A stretch of 26,557 nt of DNA from Pseudomonadaceae bacterium UBA836. GTDB taxonomy: Bacteria > Pseudomonadota > Gammaproteobacteria > Pseudomonadales > Pseudomonadaceae. Below, piece after piece: positions 24,567-26,557 of the stretch (positions within the stretch are counted from its first letter, which is position 1; every line of letters starts with the position of its first letter). Under the pieces are notes generated by a model that was not told the DNA's origin, did no database searches, and saw only the letters and a list, made by a program, of their open reading frames with translations. The stretch covers positions 1 through 26,557 of the forward strand of contig DBHE01000096.1 in the NCBI GenBank assembly GCA_002296055.1. The letters are read 5' to 3'. Made by a program: the position numbers and the translations under genes.

Positions 24567-25366
24567 GCGCGCCGCTGATCCACAACGAGAGCTTCGTCAA
24601 GGTAGCCGCGCCGCTGGCTGTGGGCGTGCTGTTTCTGCTGATTTGGGAAATCGCCGTGCAGGCACTGGAGATGCCCAAGTACATCCTGCCGGGGCCGATA
24701 GAGATCTTCAAAGCGCTGATCGACGGCTGGCAGCCGCTGCTGGGCGCGCTCTACATCACCCTCAAGGTCACCTTTCTGGCCTTTCTTATCGCGGTGGTGC
24801 TGGGTGTCGCGGCGTCCTTGCTGTTTGTGCAGAGCAAGTGGATCGAGATGAGCCTGTTTCCGTACGCGGTACTGATGCAGGTAACGCCGGTTGTTGCCAT
24901 CGCGCCGCTGATCATCATCTGGGTGGATGACACCACCTGGGCGCTGACCGTTTGCGCGGTGATCATCGCCATCTTCCCGATCATCTCCAACACCACCCTG
25001 GGCCTGCGCAGCGTTGATCCAAACCTGCTCAGCATGTTCCGCATGTATCGCACCAGCCGCTGGCAGGAGCTGATTCGCCTGCGCATTCCGGGCGCGCTGC
25101 CGTACTTCTTCGGTGGTCTGCGCATCAGCTCGGGTCTGGCGCTGATCGGTGCGGTGGTGGCCGAGTTTGTCGCCGGCACCGGCGGCGCCAAGGCCGGTCT
25201 GGCGTACATGATTCTGCAGTCGGGCTACAACCTGCAGATTCCGCGCATGTTCGCCGCACTGCTGCTGATCACCCTGACCGGTATCGCGCTGTTCGCCTTG
25301 ATGGTCTGGCTGTCTGACCGCGCCCTGCGCAACTGGCACGAAAGCGCCCTCGAAGTGGAGCACTGA
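24563..25366 (+). CDS. ABC transporter permease (SsuC/TauC/ThiX type)
   Basis: 267-aa inner-membrane subunit with about six hydrophobic helices. The N-terminal YILPGPIEIFKALIDGW motif is shared by SsuC, TauC and ThiX-like permeases. The coupling-helix (EAA-like) loop is MYRTSRWQELIRLRIPGALPYFFGGLRIS. It starts inside the ATPase stop (ATGA) and is followed by the EamA gene after one base, so the three are translated as a unit. A homodimer with two ATPases would make the importer. Confidence 0.92.
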   Translation: MSAPLIHNESFVKVAAPLAVGVLFLLIWEIAVQALEMPKYILPGPIEIFKALIDGWQPLLGALYITLKVTFLAFLIAVVLGVAASLLFVQSKWIEMSLFPYAVLMQVTPVVAIAPLIIIWVDDTTWALTVCAVIIAIFPIISNTTLGLRSVDPNLLSMFRMYRTSRWQELIRLRIPGALPYFFGGLRISSGLALIGAVVAEFVAGTGGAKAGLAYMILQSGYNLQIPRMFAALLLITLTGIALFALMVWLSDRALRNWHESALEVEH

Positions 25367-25367
25367 G

Positions 25368-26336
25368 GTGGCCCAGAACGCGACCGCCGGAACCGTCGGC
25401 GGTCACAGCTACGCCTTTGGCCTGGGATACCTGTTGCTGTGCTTCAACGCGCTGGGCTGGGGGCTGAACTTTCCGGTACTCAAGCTCGGCCTGGCGTTCA
25501 GCCCGCCGATGCTGTTTACCTGCATGCGTATGGCACTGGGCACGTTGGCGATGTTTATCATTGCCGCCGTGCTGGGCGTGTTGCGCCTGCCGCGGCGCGC
25601 AGATTTGCCGGTGCTGATCTCGGTTGGTGTGCTGCAGAACATGGCCTTTATCACCCTGGTTACCCTCGGCGTGCAGTATCTGCCGGCGGGTCGCGCGGCG
25701 ATTCTGGCCTACACCACGCCCATCTGGGTGGTGCCGGCGGCGGCGCTGTTTCTTGGAGAGCGCTTTACTCTGCCCCGCGCCATGGGCGTGGGGCTGGGCT
25801 TGGCCGGGCTGCTGACGGTGTTCAACCCGCTGAGCATCGACTGGTCCAATCACGACGTGTTTATCGGCGGCGGGCTGATCATGCTGGGCACCATCCTCTG
25901 GACCGCAGGGCTGATTCACGTGCGTCGGCACCACTGGCAGGGCGATGTGCTGTCACTGATTCCCTGGCAGCTGCTGACCTCGGTTCTCGCGCTGCTGCCG
26001 CTGGCCCTGCTGGTCGAAAGCCCAGCCGAGATCGACTGGCAGCCGCAGTTTATCTGGATGCTGGTGTTCAGCGGGGCGATTGCCTCCGGTATCTGCGTGG
26101 CGGCGCAAGTGGCAGCGATTCGCTCGCTGCCGGCGGTCAGCCTGTCACTGAGTTCGGCCTCGGTACCGGCGGTGGGCATGCTGTCGGCCGCGTGGTTTCT
26201 GCACGAGGTTCCGACCCGCAGTGACCTAACCGGTTTTGCGCTGATCGCGCTGGGCATTCTGGTGGTGGGGCTGGCGGACCGGCGCCAGGCCATGCGCAAC
26301 CGCAGCGCTGCCGCAAAAGCGACACCGGCCAGCTAG
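25368..26336 (+). CDS. EamA/DMT family transporter
   Basis: 322-aa inner-membrane protein with about ten hydrophobic helices arranged as two EamA repeats; LNFPVLKLGLAFSPPMLFTCMRMALG begins the first and GGGLIMLGTILWTAG the second. The DMT superfamily contains exporters of amino acids, purines and drugs. The GTG start lies two bases after the permease stop with GGAG seven bases before it, so it belongs to the importer operon. It might export a metabolite or an excess of the imported compound. Finding a DMT exporter as fourth gene of an NMT1-type importer operon is not a standard arrangement that I know. Confidence 0.88.
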   Translation: MAQNATAGTVGGHSYAFGLGYLLLCFNALGWGLNFPVLKLGLAFSPPMLFTCMRMALGTLAMFIIAAVLGVLRLPRRADLPVLISVGVLQNMAFITLVTLGVQYLPAGRAAILAYTTPIWVVPAAALFLGERFTLPRAMGVGLGLAGLLTVFNPLSIDWSNHDVFIGGGLIMLGTILWTAGLIHVRRHHWQGDVLSLIPWQLLTSVLALLPLALLVESPAEIDWQPQFIWMLVFSGAIASGICVAAQVAAIRSLPAVSLSLSSASVPAVGMLSAAWFLHEVPTRSDLTGFALIALGILVVGLADRRQAMRNRSAAAKATPAS

Positions 26337-26383
26337 ATAGACGCACGACTCTGGTTCACGCCGCACCAAAAGCGAGCGGCGCG

Positions 26384-26391
26384 TTGGTCAG
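26384..26391 (+). promoter_or_regulatory. YTGGTCAG motif, copy C
   Basis: TTGGTCAG, with GTATTC following as in copy A. It lies 100 bp upstream of the -24 element at 26484, in the 221-base non-coding stretch after the EamA gene. This stretch also holds the dyad TGGT-N9-ACCA at 26352-26368. Confidence 0.45.
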
Positions 26392-26483
26392 GTATTCCAG
26401 CGGGTTGCTCGCTGCAGCGTTGTTCCCTCTCCAAGGCCCTGAAAACACGGGGCTTTCGGCCAATATCCAGGTTTTTTGAAAGC

Positions 26484-26499
26484 TGGCCCGCAATTTGCT
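26484..26499 (+). promoter_or_regulatory. Second sigma-54 promoter, facing out of the window
   Basis: TGGCCCG-CAAT-TTGCT differs from the -24/-12 consensus at one position and is preceded by C as the consensus asks. Transcription would begin near 26510, so a gene should start on the plus strand soon after the window edge. It is probably part of the same regulon as the importer. Confidence 0.7.
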
Positions 26500-26522
26500 C
26501 AATACAAACAAAACCTGCCCAA

Positions 26523-26530
26523 CTGGTCAG
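26523..26530 (+). promoter_or_regulatory. YTGGTCAG motif, copy D
   Basis: CTGGTCAG about 13 bases downstream of the predicted start of the second sigma-54 promoter, the same relative place as copy B. The preceding AA is shared with copy B. Confidence 0.5.
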
Positions 26531-26557
26531 GATAAAAAGCCAAGCACATCACACTGG

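Overview
The window is high-GC, densely coding DNA typical of a Gammaproteobacterium, most likely a Pseudomonas relative (Halopseudomonas or Stutzerimonas-like). This rests on codon use, many overlapping gene starts and stops, consensus sigma-54 promoters and the gene families present; the placement is inference. I see no rRNA, tRNA, CRISPR array, transposase, prophage gene or origin.

Left part (1-5250): the 3' portion of an acetoacetyl-CoA synthetase gene, a convergent 2,5-diketogluconate-reductase-type aldo/keto reductase, a TetR regulator translationally overlapping an amidohydrolase-2 gene, and a class I nitronate monooxygenase.

Centre (5239-14433, minus strand): a five-gene signalling operon of about 9 kb. 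In transcription order it encodes a 1450-aa membrane GAF/PAS sensor kinase, a soluble GAF-PAS sensor kinase, a stand-alone receiver, an Hpt-REC-REC-GGDEF protein, and a REC-HDOD protein. Together they hold every part of a His-Asp-His-Asp phosphorelay ending in a c-di-GMP synthase and an HDOD output. The Hpt-REC-REC-GGDEF gene carries one in-frame TAG at 7554-7556, inside its first receiver, which separates the phosphotransfer module from the diguanylate cyclase. The junction to the REC-HDOD gene holds four 9-bp repeats whose last copy supplies the Shine-Dalgarno of the next gene, which starts at TTG.

Next come an SDR oxidoreductase (minus) and a divergent GltS-type glutamate/sodium symporter. 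A sulfur operon follows (16847-19738): an ArsR-family repressor with the two-cysteine spacing of the SqrR/BigR persulfide sensors, two half-size YeeE/YedE proteins and a SulP transporter, all with overlapping or nearly touching genes.

Right part (19773-26557): an alpha/beta hydrolase and an isopenicillin-N-synthase-like Fe(II) oxygenase (minus strand) stand divergent to a WrbA-like flavoprotein. Then come a THI5/NMT1-type ABC importer (binding protein, ATPase, permease) and an EamA exporter. A consensus -24/-12 promoter precedes the binding-protein gene and a second lies at the right edge. The octamer YTGGTCAG occurs five times in the few hundred non-coding bases of this region, twice just downstream of the predicted sigma-54 start sites. 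I read this as one co-regulated uptake and oxidation regulon for an unidentified, probably nitrogen-containing compound. A REP-type inverted pair (22438-22517) and a perfect 9-bp intercistronic hairpin (23654-23674) are the other structured non-coding elements.
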